DNA from: Holtermannia corniformis
Taxonomy: Eukaryota > Basidiomycota > Tremellomycetes > Holtermanniales
Length of the DNA: 64,000 nucleotides
Direction: 5' to 3'
Assembly (NCBI GenBank): GCA_001599935.1
Contig: BCIJ01000004.1
Coordinates: 473,303 to 537,302 of the forward strand
Shown: positions 21,216 through 32,925 of the stretch, piece by piece
Layout: each line of letters starts with the position of its first letter
How positions within the stretch are numbered: the stretch's first letter is position 1
Notes under the pieces: model-generated
What the model saw: the letters and a program-made list of their open reading frames with translations, nothing else
The model's database searches: none
What the model was told of the DNA's origin: nothing
Translations under genes and position numbers: made by a program

Positions 21216-24200
21216 ATGCCCGCTCCCTCGCCGTTGGCAGCTACACACACGCTCTCAACTCTCGAGAGCACACCAGAGCACAGCCAACCGTCTGCGTCTG
21301 CATCGGGCGAAATGTTTAATCGCTCGGGACCGTCGGCAAGTCGTGGAGGAGTCGAGAGTGGACCGAGGCGGCCGTATGCGGTGCGTCGAGCGAGCGAGAT
21401 CAAACCAAAACTGACATGGCGATTTAGTCGTCTGCGAATGGCCGTGAGCCACTGCTGAATCCTTCCGCGAGCACTCAGCGCGTCTCGGCCTCTGTCAGTG
21501 AAGCTTCGTTCGACTCGTACACGGGTCGCGGCAACCCATCGACCAAAGCATACACTAGCGGCGCCGCACCTCGGTTCGCACCCAACACGGGCGCCTACAG
21601 TCCCACGCCGTCCGCCATGTCCTCGCCCAACCCGCAACAAGGGCTGTTATACGACACCTCGTCTCGCACCCACTCGCACTCTACGACCGGCAGTAAATCC
21701 GCCATGGCTGGCGGTGCAGCGTACGCCGGTGCAGGCTACGCAGACGACGACGACCTCGACGACGCTCTACACCGCATCACCTCGCAAAAGGATCTCGAAT
21801 CCTCATTCGACATTTTTTCGTTCAGAGGCTGGGCAAACGCCGCCACCCTCGCACTCCTCGCTTGCGGTCTCGTCATGCTGTTCGCAGGCTACCCGATCCT
21901 GTCCTACTATACCTCGAGGTCCGCAGGCGCCAACACGGCAGGCTACAACCTCGGAGGCATCAACTCGACAGGCCAATACCCGGACCTCGGCAGCTGGGCT
22001 AGGGCGATTGACGACGATACCCCGGAACACGCAAAGACGAGGACTGGGTTTGATGGCAACGAATGGGTCCTCGTGTTTTCAGACGAGTTTGAAAAGGATG
22101 GCAGGTGAGTCGGGCGCCGGGCGGGAAGACGAGCTGACATGGCACAGGACATTCTACGATGGCGATGACCCGTTCTGGACGGCTGTCGATCTGCATTACT
22201 GGGGCACAGTGTGAGTCCCGTCTTCCTGTTGCGTGGGGGTCGCGAGATTGGAAGCCGGGTTGCACAGATTCTTCTTGGCGGTGGATTGCGTGATGATCCG
22301 CTCTGCAAAGGTTCTGGTATCTGCTACACCCCGGCATCAATGGCGCCGTGCGTGCCCTTCTGCTCCACAGCTGTGGGTTCGTGCCAACGCATGGCAGAAG
22401 CGCTCATTGTGCCCACTGTCTGCTTTGGATCCGGTTAGCTGGCGATGTGTTGAAGTCACGGAAACGCGTGTTCCGTGGGCGAAATGTAACCCAGCTGGCT
22501 TGACCTGTCGCCATGCAGTGGTGCACACGGCGATTCATCATGTCCGAACCTGATCAACACCCCATCAACTACATAGCACTGACCCAACCTAGCGATTTCG
22601 AATGGTACGACCCTTCGGCCGTCTACACCGCCAACGGCTCCCTCGTCCTCCGCATGACCCAAGAGTCGATCAACGACCTCAACTTCAAATCCGGCATGGT
22701 CCAGTCCTGGAACAAGCTCTGCGTCAACAAGGGCGCGTATATCGAAGTCGCCGCTAGGCTGCCCGGAGATCACACTACGGGAGGGTGGTGGCCTGGGATC
22801 TGGACCATGGGGAATCTGGGCAGGCCGGGCTATGGAGGCACGAATCAGGGAACGTGGCCGTGAGTGTGCGGGTCGAGTCGATGTGCGCGTAACAAAGACC
22901 ACCATGGTCGCTAGAGTGGCAACTTGTGACATGGGTTTCAACCATGCCGCCAGTCGTCACTCGGCGGTCTAGATCTCTCCCTCCCATTGTGACTCCTTCG
23001 CTGACCCTGCAGATACACGTACGACTCGTGCGACGTCGGTACACTTGCCAACCAGACGTGGCCGAACAAGACGGACCCTGCGGCTGCGATCGACTCGGGT
23101 CTGTGGGGCAACACGCTCTCGTATCTTCCCGGTCAGCGCTTCTCGGCCTGCACGTGCCCTGGCGAGGATCACCCGGGACCGTCGGTGACCAAAGGCCGTG
23201 GCGCGCCTGAAATCGACATGGTCGAGGCGCAGGTCGGTTGAACATCGGGGAACGCACGTCGATGCTAACGTGTGCAGATCGACCTCACCGTGTTCCAGGG
23301 TGAAGTCTCGCAATCGCTACAGTGAGGCACCCATGCCGAGCCACTGAACGGTCACTGATCCGACGGCACACAGGGTCGCGCCGTTCGACGACTTTTACCA
23401 GCCGATCAACACGTCCGACATCTTTATCCAGTACGACACGGACATTTCGTTCACCAACACGTACCTGGGCGGGACGACGCAGCAAGCCGTGTCGACGCTC
23501 ACGTACCTCGACAAGGACATTTACAGCCGGGTCGGTGGCAAGTTTGGCGTGTTTGGGTTTGAATATACCGCCGATCCGGATGCGCGCGAGGACGGGTACA
23601 TTTCCTGGGTCGCGAACGGAAAGCAGTCGTGGACGGTCAAGGCGGGCGCTACGCCTGCGAACCCGCGGACCGAGATTGGACGGCGGATGATCCCAGAGGA
23701 GCCAATGGCGCTGGTCGGTAACCGTGTGGGTGATTGAGTGCGCAGATGCTGACGCCGTGCAGGTGTTCAACTTGGTATGCTTGATCGTCGGGTAAAGTTG
23801 AGAGCTGTACTGACTCGACCTTTTTCTTCTCAGGGCATGGTACGTCGATGCCTGGTGTCCCGCGCATGCTGACACGGCGCAGTCCAACGGCTTCCAAAAC
23901 GTCGACTTTAACAACATGCACTTTCCCGACACGATGCTGATCGACTACGTGCGCATCTACCAGCGCGAGGGCACGAGCATGTCACTCGGCTGTGATCCTG
24001 ATGGTGCGCACGGACTCTCGCTCCCGCTGGCCACCCGCTGACACTCGACAGACTACCCGACGGCCGACTACATCAACAGTCACTATGACCTGTACACCAA
24101 CGCCAACATTTCGACGTATGATGACTCGAGTGCGTAACCTGTCTCGGTGACCGCCCTCGACTCGACTAACGGGCGGCAGGCTACGCGTGGCCGAAGAACT

Positions 24201-24220
24201 CGCTGATTGACACTTGCTGA
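21216..24220 (+). CDS. KRE6/SKN1 family GH16-like protein, beta-1,6-glucan synthesis
   Basis: Many exons. The long Ser-rich cytosolic N-terminus is followed by a membrane anchor (ANAATLALLACGLVMLFAGY, near 21835-21895) and then the glucanase-like lumenal domain: EWVLVFSDEFEKDGRTFYDG, DPFWTAVDLHYWGTVDFEWY, GGWWPGIWTMGNLGRPGYGG. The GH16 acid motif is intact in GAPEIDMVEAQ (ExDxxE) near 23200, and later exons give VDFNNMHFPDTMLIDYVRIY and SYAWPKNSLIDTC with stop at 24218-24220. Kre6/Skn1 are type II ER/Golgi membrane proteins needed for beta-1,6-glucan. The intron between GT and VDFEWY (about 22212-22592) is some 380 bp. Start at 21216 rather than 21312 is a choice between two in-frame ATGs. 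Confidence 0.9.
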
Positions 24221-25158
24221 GCGTAGAGAGCTACGAGATGCATCGTTTGGGATCGAGTGTGATTACGTAATACGCCCGTTTAGTGGTCGAGTAGGATGCT
24301 ATTGTTTCAGCTTGTCAGCACCGTGTCCACCGCGTTCAATGCCACCGACAGCGACGGCGACGCGAGATCACAAGCCAGAGCACAGCGCACCGCATCCGTA
24401 AGGGCACACGGCAGCGACCATGGCACACGCTGACCGACGCGACGTTCAGCGCACGCGCACAAGACAAGACACCGCCCCGGAAGGGTACGGGTCAGATGCT
24501 GCCTACGCCGGTCGAACCGGAGACGAGCACGAGCGCGAGCGGCGGCAGTGCGAGGAGGAAAAAGGCGGCGAGCGGGAAACGAAGGGATGATGCCAAGAGG
24601 TCAGTCGCTGGTTGCTTGGTTGGCGTGCAATTGGCTTTTGAAGCGTGCGTGTTGCCGAGGTGCGAGCTCCGGTCGCGGCATGGTGTTGCTATGTGCGATG
24701 TACAGCCGCACAAGCAGCTTCGGTCTCGTATCATCTCATCGTGCATCGTCTCTTTAGATACAGCTCGAGCTCGCTGCGGCGACGTTTGCACTGCCCGACG
24801 TTCCCCCGCTGCGGTGTTTCATCTCAAACTGTAGTACCCATCGTCAGGTGATACTGCAGCAAACCTTGACATCTCCTCTCGCATCACCCTCCTCTTCTCC
24901 GGCGTCCTTTCTCCCCCTCCTTGGACCGCTCTCTCGCGTCACACTGCAGGTTGATCCGTATCCCAAAAGCCCCTTCATAGTCATCCTTTGACTCCCAGGC
25001 GCGCGTCAAACACTTCGTCAGCCCATCTTTTGTCCGTGACCGAGGCGAGAGCGCAGCGCGGACTTCGGATAGAGGCTTCGCAAACCTACTATATATCCAT
25101 CTTAGTACGCGCCCGGCCGTCTCGTCCCGTCACCTCTCATTCCTGTTTGTGGAACAGC
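24221..25158. other. Intergenic region with one weak small-gene model
   Basis: Apart from the weak model at 24339-24851, the region holds the pyrimidine-rich upstream sequence of the next gene (about 24870-25150, including a TATATA at 25090-25095). Confidence 0.35.
24339..24851 (+). CDS. Possible small basic protein (weak model)
   Basis: Exon 1 24339-24397 (MPPTATATRDHKPEHSAPHP), a 52-bp intron with CTGAC branch and CAG acceptor, exon 2 24450-24599 (QDKTPPRKGTGQMLPTPVEP then RRKKAASGKRRDDAKR), and a last exon whose acceptor and frame are unclear. The QMLPTP and TPPRK pieces look like a phosphorylated regulatory protein. No family recognised. Could be non-coding. Confidence 0.3.
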
Positions 25159-26715
25159 ATGCTGACGGCCCGTCGTCCCTCTCTTGCCACCCTCAACACT
25201 CGTCGTGCATCGCTTGCATCGATCGCCTCGTCTCTTGGTTCGCCGACTATTACNCCCCCGCCTGCGGCTCTCATGTCGGCTCGCACGCTGCGTCCGAATC
25301 GTCGGCGTCCGTCACCTTCGCCTTCGCGCTCGTCATCTTCGCCCTCGCCTGCACCTGTGATTGCTATCGCACCCTCTAGTCCTCTGCAAGAACCGACGAT
25401 CGAGCTTGGTGAGGAAGAGGATGCCGCCAGCGAGCAAGAGTCTAGCAGCGGCTCGAGGCGAAAACCACCCTCACCACCGGTCCGTCCCACGGCCAGCAAG
25501 CGGCGCAAGACGGAGCAGACTCTACCGCCACCACCTTCCTCTCGGCTGAGCGTCAACGTCGCGCCGCCCGTTGGGTTTGCAGCCGCTCGCGCCGCAAGGA
25601 AAGACAACGACTCGACCATCGAAGCCGCGATTCCCAGTCCCGTAGTCATGGGCTTTGATATCGGCACGGCCGACGCTCAGCAGATTCAAACGGTGCGCAA
25701 TACGATCCTGCTCAAGGAGCAGCAGCAGGCCTTGATTGCGCAGCGAAAGCGTGACGGCCTCACGACGCCCGTCACGGCCGGTGGGGAGCACGGGTGGCCA
25801 AACTGGCAATCTGAAGAAGAAGCTGGCAGTGTTGGCCGTCGGCGGGAAAAGACGAGGGACAAGGTTGAACGGCTCAGTATCATTCCAGCTTCGTATAGTT
25901 CGGGGATCGAGCGCGATGTCGGGTCCAAGGTCGGTTGCGGGACTGATCCGTGATCAGAGCTGATGTCGGCACAGAGCGCACCGCTCAACCACCCGAGCAT
26001 GACCCAGCAGCAACTGACGCCGCGGGACCATGGCTCACACCATCCCTCCCAGTCGTCCCACCCTTCAACCTCTCAGACGCCCGCGTTGGCACCGCCGAAA
26101 GCGCAGATTGATCGTCACCCGCGCACGGCCCATCCCTCTGCGAGTGCGAACGCGCAACAGCAGCAACAAGAGTATGCGTGGCGAGAGAGGGAACGTGAAC
26201 GCGAGCGAGACAGAGACTATCTCCACCCTCAACACTCTGCACGCGGGCCTCCAGGCGCCGGCGGTCCCGATCGTCGGATCGTCTCGGTCCCTGTGCTCCC
26301 TCAGACGTCGCGCCACAACGGACACCCGTTCCCACCGAGCCCAGTGTTCCACCTGCCCGATCCCAGCGGGCACGGCAACAGCGCCAGTTCGAACCGTCAA
26401 GCCTTCCTTGCCCCTTTTGCGCAATGGTACGATAACATGCACGACGCTCGAACCCTCCGCAGCCAACTCCTCGACCTCGTCACGCGCGGTGAAGACCACA
26501 TGCTGCGCCAGGAAAAGGTCGCAACCGACATGAGCGAACACTATCGTCGTTCAGTCCATCTGCTCAATACCCTGCAAGAGAGCTCGGACTCGTTGATGCA
26601 GATGGTCAAGCGAGAGGTCGCGGCCGTCAGACAGGACTATGAGGATGAGATTCAGGGATGGAGGAGGCGCTGTGAGGAGCTGTCGAGGCGCTTGGGCGAC
26701 AAGGAGGACAAGTGA
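25159..26715 (+). CDS. Disordered protein with C-terminal coiled coil
   Basis: Starts MLTARRPSLATLNTRRASLA at 25159. Contains Pro/Ser-rich and acidic tracts, then a likely helical part (DAQQIQTVRNTILLKEQQQ). One intron with donor after GIERDVGSK near 25930 and acceptor near 25974. The second exon has a Gln/His/Pro-rich region, an Arg/Glu repeat (WRERERERERDRD), and a conserved-looking helical end (FLAPFAQWYDNMHDARTLRS, HYRRSVHLLNTLQESSDSL, WRRRCEELSRRLGDKEDK). One ambiguous base at 25254. It may be a scaffold or transcription-related protein; no domain recognised. Confidence 0.65.
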
Positions 26716-26950
26716 TCAGACGCGACTGGGTTTCCTTTACGATTCGAGTCGAGTCGAGATGCAGTCTTACGAATCACCGTTGGGTGAATGCTCGTACCCT
26801 GCGCCGAATTCGCGCACGCTTTCACAGGTCGAACTCAAAGGAGACGGTGTGGATTGTCAAAGCTGCACTGAGAATGGAGATGCCAGCGGAACTCGAAGCT
26901 TTGTCGCAAGCGCCTTCGATCTAGCCCAGGCTCGTAGGAGCGAGAGATGA

Positions 26951-27250
26951 ATGGAACAAAAGTGGGCGCAAGGGAGGTCTGAGCGGGATGATCTGTGTGG
27001 TACTCACAACGAGGTGCTCTGTGATACATCCATGTCGCAGCCTCAAGACCGATCAAGCGTACACCAACAAGCAGATACGAAATCCGCCTCGGGCGATTCG
27101 ACAACAGCGACCGGTGCTGAAGAGGTACCTAAACAGGAGGGCTCGTGCGCACAGGTCACGACATCGTCTAGAGTCGTTGATTGGCTCTCTGCCAAATTGA
27201 AAAGCACGGAACAGACGCAGGTGACGCCTACACCGTACTGGGAGTCGTGA
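26951..27250 (+). CDS. Small hydrophilic protein (uncertain)
   Basis: Open frame from ATG 26951 (an internal ATG at 27032 starts MSQPQDRSSVHQQADTK). The composition is Ser/Thr/Gln-rich and the end SSRVVDWLSAKLKSTEQTQ may form a short amphipathic helix. No splice sites needed. No family recognised; similar in kind to the tiny ORFs at 49791 and 51158. Confidence 0.35.
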   Translation: MEQKWAQGRSERDDLCGTHNEVLCDTSMSQPQDRSSVHQQADTKSASGDSTTATGAEEVPKQEGSCAQVTTSSRVVDWLSAKLKSTEQTQVTPTPYWES

Positions 27251-27511
27251 CGGGCAAGCGGCTGCTGTACGGCTTGTCCGATGATTGCTTGGATGCAGAA
27301 GATGATGCTACAGGCTTCTGCGCGACGTGTTTTGGCAAACGTGATTTCCTCCAAGCTTGGAGATCCCTGGGGAGGTCAACGAGTATCGAAACTGACTACT
27401 GCCCAACCCTTGTGCGACTTGCTTTGTCGTAAGAAGGCGTTTACCGAAGCCTCTTTGCGCAGCGCAGACACGAGCAGCCTGCGGGCATACGACGAGGTCA
27501 CTAGGAGCACA

Positions 27512-27916
27512 ATGTCTGTAAAGACAGTCTTTTTTGGCATGTACCCACCCAGGCGCTACGAGTTCATCGGCGACAACTTTACCCAGCTGGACGTATTGCG
27601 GGACCACGCCTTGGCGTATCATGTCACGAAAGTGAGTGCTCTCGGCGCGCGGATGGCGTTGACTGAATGCTATGATAAGGTCTGCAACGAGAAGCGTTTC
27701 GTCAAGGACAGCAGCGATAACAGCTGGCGCCACGAAGAAGACGTGGCAAATTCAACCTACGGCGGTCCGGTGGGGACATTGTCGACCGAAGACGACTGTG
27801 ACTATTGTAACGGAACCCGTCTAGTCGGTGTCCCAATGGCGGAGGGTGTCCCAATGACGGAGGGAGATCCTAATGTCATTGAGGATCCGTGGGCCCTAGA
27901 GTGGAAGAACGACTGA
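27512..27916 (+). CDS. Small protein, diverged family member C (118 aa)
   Basis: Exon 1 27512-27631 gives MSVKTVFFGMYPPRRYEFIG then DNFTQLDVLRDHALAYHVTK (40 codons). A 48-bp phase-0 intron (GTGAGT...AAG) follows; exon 2 27680-27916 gives VCNEKRFVKDSSDNSWRHEE and later DDCDYCNGTRLVG, with two near-repeats of GVPM[AT]EG at the end. Shared with A and B: the start (MS), the core [FY]EF.G.NF..LD, the intron position and the C-x-Y-C-x-G motif. The intron has no in-frame stop and a length divisible by three, so retention would be tolerated. Function unknown. Confidence 0.5.
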   Translation: MSVKTVFFGMYPPRRYEFIGDNFTQLDVLRDHALAYHVTKVSALGARMALTECYDKVCNEKRFVKDSSDNSWRHEEDVANSTYGGPVGTLSTEDDCDYCNGTRLVGVPMAEGVPMTEGDPNVIEDPWALEWKND

Positions 27917-27999
27917 GCTGGCGTGGAATGTCATCACTTGCCACGGACCTCCACTCTCGTCGTCCAGCTCACATTCGTGCGTTTGCTATACCATACAGC

Positions 28000-28801
28000 A
28001 TGTCGGATACTACTCGCCGGCATCCGCATGTCAAGGCAGACGAGGTTGATGAGCTGTTGAAACCGCGGCCGCACTCTGTCGACCCGACCAAGACGCGGAA
28101 TCAAGGTGGTTTGACGGATCTTTGTGCGTGGTAGGGGTATCTCCGCGCTACTTTTAGCGTATCCATCTATGCAGATAGCGCAGCTGACACGTCAGTCATC
28201 TAGTCGGCTTCACTTCATTTGGCGTGCACAAAGTCATTTTACCCGCAGGCGAGCAGAGCACGGTGCGCAAACACAGCCAGGGTAGTACAGTACTGACACC
28301 GACGCTGACCAGATTGTGCACTACCACCGGCAGGATGACGAATGGATGTACATCCTCGCCGGTACGGCTACGCTGTTACTGCACGACGCGTCAGGTGGTC
28401 CCGGAAACAGCCAAGAGGTGCACGAGTCCACTTTGAGCCCCGGTGATTTCCTTGGCTTTAAAGGCGGCGATGGAGCGGAGCGGTATGCACACGCGTTCAA
28501 GGCTGATAACGGTGTGGACCTCGTGTACCTTGTTGGAGGGTCTAGGTGAGTTTGACTGGCGAAACGCGATGTCCAGTACTGAACGACTGGTACAGAGCGC
28601 CACTCGATATGTGTCACTACCCCTTGTGAGTGGTGGCTGCACCGTGGGCGGCAGCTAGCTACGATAGAGCTCACCAAACCTGCTCGCAGGCAGAACCAGA
28701 CTGCGCTCATCGACCGAACCAACGAGCGCGGCAACATCATTTGCAAGACATCGGACCTCGGCGAACCGTATTCGCGCAAGAAGAAGGGCTGGAAGGACTA
28801 G
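28000..28801 (+). CDS. Cupin-domain protein
   Basis: Exons joined by short introns: MSDTTRRHPHVKADEVDELL, then a part with GFTSFGVHKVILPAGEQST, then HYHRQDDEWMYILAGTATLL, which carries the cupin metal-site pattern HxH...E. Next LSPGDFLGFKGGDGAERYAH supplies the second conserved motif (PGD...G..H). The protein ends NIICKTSDLGEPYSRKKKGW KD. Small single-domain cupins of this type bind a metal and may act as dioxygenases, isomerases or sugar-binding proteins; the reaction here is unknown. Start at 28000 because it is the first ATG of a well-behaved exon. Confidence 0.75.
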
Positions 28802-29141
28802 CTCGTTGCTGGTCTCGTTACATAGCCGGCTGACTGCTCGGCTCGGACGGTAACGACGGTCTTACCGGTTAGACCCCTCAGGATATGCCATGACGGAATG
28901 ATGCAAATAGTTGAAGACGTGAACCAATTGAACCCGGAAAATGACGCCGTCCTCGGGCACTCTTGCACGAATCCCATCTTTGCAGCGCCTGCAGAGTAGT
29001 CTCGAGTTGTAGAGCAATCGTATCGTCCACCGACTTGACCCGTGTCACTGCCACGTCATATCGAATTGCCACTCGCAAGCTTTCGACCGGCTGCAGTCTC
29101 GACTTTCAACTTTTTGGATCCAATCGAGACGGCGCTGCACA
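28802..29141. other. Spacer
   Basis: 3' region of the cupin gene and promoter of SAS10/UTP3. No gene seen. Confidence 0.35.
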
Positions 29142-31434
29142 ATGCCAAGGAGAAAGTCAAAGCAGGCGAGCAAGCCAACAGGGCCGCGCAAGACGGACAA
29201 GCGGGACGCGAGCGTCAAGAAGATTCAAAACTATGAGGATACACTCGAAGAGGATGGAGTGGACGACTGTGAGGATTGTAGCATGCCTGCTGTTGGAAAC
29301 CCCTGACGCAGACTCAAGTCATGTTCAAGCGTGACAAGATTGGGTTTGAAGACCATCCGGAGTCGGACGAGGAGGATTTCATGACGGGCGATGGCGAGGA
29401 GGTGTTCGGCTTGCGACAGCGCGAAGAGACGCCGTCTGACGAAGACGAGGACGACTTTGACGATGACGAGCAAGAGGACGTCGCGCCCGCCAAGAAGCAA
29501 CGCAAGGCGAAGAAAGTCGAGGACAAGTCAAACGCTGGTCGCTATGGCAAAGGCGACGTTTCGTCGGATGAGGATGATGATGACGAGCTGAATACCGAGG
29601 ACGAGTACGATCAGGAGAGTTGGGGCAGGCAATACTACTCCAAGCCGAGCAACGCACGCGCCAAAGAGGGTAGTGAGGAGCTTTTGGACGAGCGGAGAGA
29701 GGAGGAGAGGGAGCTTGAAGAGAAGGAGGTTCGACGATTGCAACGCAAGGCTCGCGAGGCAATCACCACTGCGGGTGATTGGGGTCTTGATGAGCTCAAT
29801 GAAGACGAGGTGACTGGGATCGAGTGAGTTGACGGGCACGAGTCGGAGACTGCGCTGATGAGATGCAGAGAGGACGACGCGCCGCCGGCACCGGTTGCGG
29901 CTCCCGAGACGTCGGACCCGGCAGTTCTGATGAAGCACCTCGCGAACCAAGAACCAGTCAAGCTCGCCCTCGCCCGTGACTTTCCTCTGATCGTCAAGCG
30001 GCTTGAAAAGACATCTCGCGGCATCAAGAAGATGGAGGATGAGACGGACGGCGAAGGTGATTTGCACAAGGGACTTGGATGGATGCACTACCGTGAGTTC
30101 ACGTTTGCCGTTTCGAACCGTACCCACGCGCCGCAGAAACACTCCTCACTTATGCTACCACCCTCGCATTCTACCTCCACCTCGCAGCTCTTCCCCCTTC
30201 CTCTCGACCAGACTTCACCACCCACCCTATCCTACCACGCCTGCTTCAACTCAAGGAGGGCGTCGCGATGCTCGAAGAACTCGACTTTGACGCCGGATCC
30301 GTCTCGGGCGATCCTCTGGTGCTCAACAACCCCTTTGGGGAGGAGGATGAGGAAGACGAGGATGCGGATCTTGATGATCTGGACGAGGACGCAAAGGCCG
30401 AGCTGTTGGCGCGGTTTCGTGCTGCACAAGGGCGCGAATGGGAGAAGGACGCACAGGGTCTCTGGGACGAGGACGAGGACGAGGATCTCGAGACCGGCGA
30501 GTTGGCATCCTGTACCAAATCTTCCGAGGAAGAGGAGGCACCAATCGCCGTCGAGAAGGCCAAGAAGAGCAAGAAGTCCAAAAAGTCCAAGAACGCCGAG
30601 CCGATTGCGTCTGGATCCGGCTTGCCGGCAGGCTATTCTGTACTCGAAGAGCCCGAATTCGTTCCCTCATCGTCAAAGCGGTCAAAAGCGACCGCCGCCT
30701 CGACCTCGTCATCCGATCACGGCGACCCTACAGTCCTCTCACGTGCCGATGCGGCAGACAAGTCTCAGCGCAAACATTCGCTGCGCTTCCACATGTCCAA
30801 GATTGCCGCCACATCTGCGCGCCGCGACGCAGCGCGTCGAGACCGGATGGGAGGCGACGAGGATTTGCCTTATCGCGACCTCAAGCGAGGTCGGGACGCT
30901 GCGTTGCGAAAGAACGGGCCGCAGGGTGCCGAGGGTGAGGATCTGGACGGTGCGGAATGGAGCGAGAAGGACAGGAGCGCGGCGAGGGCCGTCATGGGCA
31001 ATGAAATGGAACGGGAGGATGGGAACGAGGATGCCGAGGGCTACTATGACCTTGTGAAGCGGCAGAAGCGGGAGGAGAAGGAAGCCAAGCGGGACGAGTA
31101 CGAGGAGGCGCGATCTGCTGAACGGTAAGTCTAGTGCTACGTGTCAGGGTCGTGACTGATTATCGACAGATCCGTGTTCGACCAAGACGCTGGCCCCGGC
31201 GGACCTCGATCCCTCACTCGGGCGATCGAAAAGAACCGCGGTCTCACACCCCACCGCGCAAAGTCTGTCCGCAACCCAAGAGTCAAGAAGCGCGAAGCGT
31301 TCGAAAAGGCAAAGCGCAAGGTCGCGTCCCAGCGTGCAGTCTTCAAGGGCGGCCAGGGCGCTCTCGGCGGTGCCTATGCAGGCGAGAAGACGGGTATCTC
31401 GACCGTCACCAAGAGTCGCAAGTTTGGAGGCTAG
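29142..31434 (+). CDS. SAS10: Sas10/Utp3, small-subunit processome component
   Basis: Starts MPRRKSKQASKPTGPRKTDK at 29142; about five exons. Long acidic tracts (DEDEDDFDDDEQEDVAP), then WGLDELNEDEVTG and VKLALARDFPLIVKRLEKTS, the Sas10/Utp3/C1D domain, then WMHY and more acidic/lysine-rich stretches. The C-terminal Sas10 domain is clear: HSLRFHMSKIAATSARRDAA and RGLTPHRAKSVRNPRVKKRE, ending VFKGGQGALGGAYAG then SRKFGG. The protein belongs to the nucleolar U3 processome needed for 18S rRNA production. Stop at 31432-31434 is only 36 bp from the stop of the convergent gene. Confidence 0.93.
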
Positions 31435-31469
31435 GCTTGCACGCATGCATGTATACAACATTCATCGCG

Positions 31470-32626
31470 TTATATCTCTTCGCGTGCCCTGGCTTTGGCT
31501 GTTGGCGCTTTGCGTTTCTTGAACATTGAGGGCGGGGCTGGAGCTGGTTTGACGTCTGGCTCGGGTTTCGGCGCGGCAGGTGCCTCCTCGTCTTTACCTG
31601 GTACTGACGGCACAGCTTCTACTGGGTCCTGCTTGACCGATCCTCCGGCCTCCCCTATGGCCATAGCCTCCCGATTCGCGTCCTGTTCACCGCCCAAGTC
31701 CAGCTTGCCTGACCATTCCTCTCGCTTCAGCCCACCCTTGACTTCAACCACCACAACCTCCTTCTTGGCACCCTCGAACACCTTTTTCTCCCTCGACTTG
31801 AGCGCGAGGCCACCGAGCATCGCCTTTGGGTCATAATCGTCATCGTCCTCGTACACGACCTGTCTTTTGACAGAGTAGTCAAAGTCTCGTGCGGCGTCCT
31901 CGTCTGCGCGCTGCGCGTCTTCAGGCGCCGCTATCCGTCGTCGCTTGGCTGTGCTTTCGTCTTCAGGTCCTGGACTCGCAGATTGCGCTACGGGAACCTC
32001 GACGGTTTCCCACCGCCCGGCTTTGCCTTCAGACAGGTGGAACCCCCGCTGCAGGTCGGCCGCTGCGATCGGGCCGGTATCGTCTTCCTCAAAGCCGAGC
32101 TGGGCGGCCGAACTGTAGTTGGCCCATAGACTCTTTGGTTTATCGATGAACTTCGAGCTGGAAGCCAGTGGAGCGGACGGAGCGCCAGCAGCCTTTAGTT
32201 TCCCCTTGTCAGTTGATGATCTCTGCAGCGAACGGCTTGGTTACGCACCCGATTGATCTTGACCATCTCTCGGCGCTCCTCTTCCTTTGCCCATTTGGCC
32301 TTTTCGCCCGACTTGTAGATGTTGCGCAGGAAGCGCTCCTTGTTGCCTTGATGCTTGAGGCCGTTCTCGTGCTGCGCGCGAGACTGGAGCAGATCAGTAC
32401 CTCGATCGGATATTTGGGAGTGTGGGGGACACTAACCGGCGCATCGTCTCGGATGACTGTATTGTTGTCAGCCTGGGTGAACGCTTTCTACACACGAGAA
32501 GAGAGCTTACAGATGTCGCAGTACTTGCAGATGTACTGCTTCTTGGACACCCAGTATCTGAAGGAGGCGCAAGTCAGCAACGCTGCTGTACGAGTAAAGT
32601 CAAGTCGTGCAGACGCACTCTGTCAT
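31470..32626 (-). CDS. U1-type zinc finger protein, WBP4/FBP21-like splicing factor
   Basis: Exon 1 is only MT plus a split codon at 32626; after a ~60-bp intron comes EYWVSKKQYICKYCDI, then FIRDDAP|SRAQHENGLKHQGNKERFLR across two more introns. This is a matrin/U1-type finger (CxxC...H...H) as at the N-terminus of WBP4. Downstream are EKAKWAKEEERREMVKINR, FIDKPKSLWANYSSAAQLGF and a Glu/Pro/Lys-rich tail ending MFKKRKAPTAKARAREEI. WBP4 binds spliceosomal B/Bact complexes. No WW domain is visible. Its upstream region is cut by the Ngaro-like element starting 150 bp from the ATG. Confidence 0.8.
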
Positions 32627-32776
32627 ATCTGACCGCCTCGATAGGTTGTATTGTCGCTATTGATCCGTTTGCACTACTGTACGGCTACTGAGTCTTTGTG
32701 AACCGGGTCGTAGTGTCGAGCAGAGAATACGCCAAGATCGAGTGAAAGCCAAGTCTCCTAGCAACCACCCGTGTAG

Positions 32777-32902
32777 AAGGAAAGGATCACGCGCAGCCTG
32801 CGGAGCTATGATCCACGGTGCAACGAGACAGCTGAGGCGGCAGTGCAGACAGTGCTCGAGCTCACGCTCGAGCTCACCACTGCCGCCGAACGAACACTTG
32901 CA
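32777..32902 (+). repeat. Split direct repeat A1
   Basis: 126 bp matching 38000-38125 except at ambiguous bases. Contains the near-palindrome GCTCGAGCTCACGCTCGAGC. Confidence 0.85.
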
Positions 32903-32925
32903 ATTCTAAGACAAGCTTGACCACC

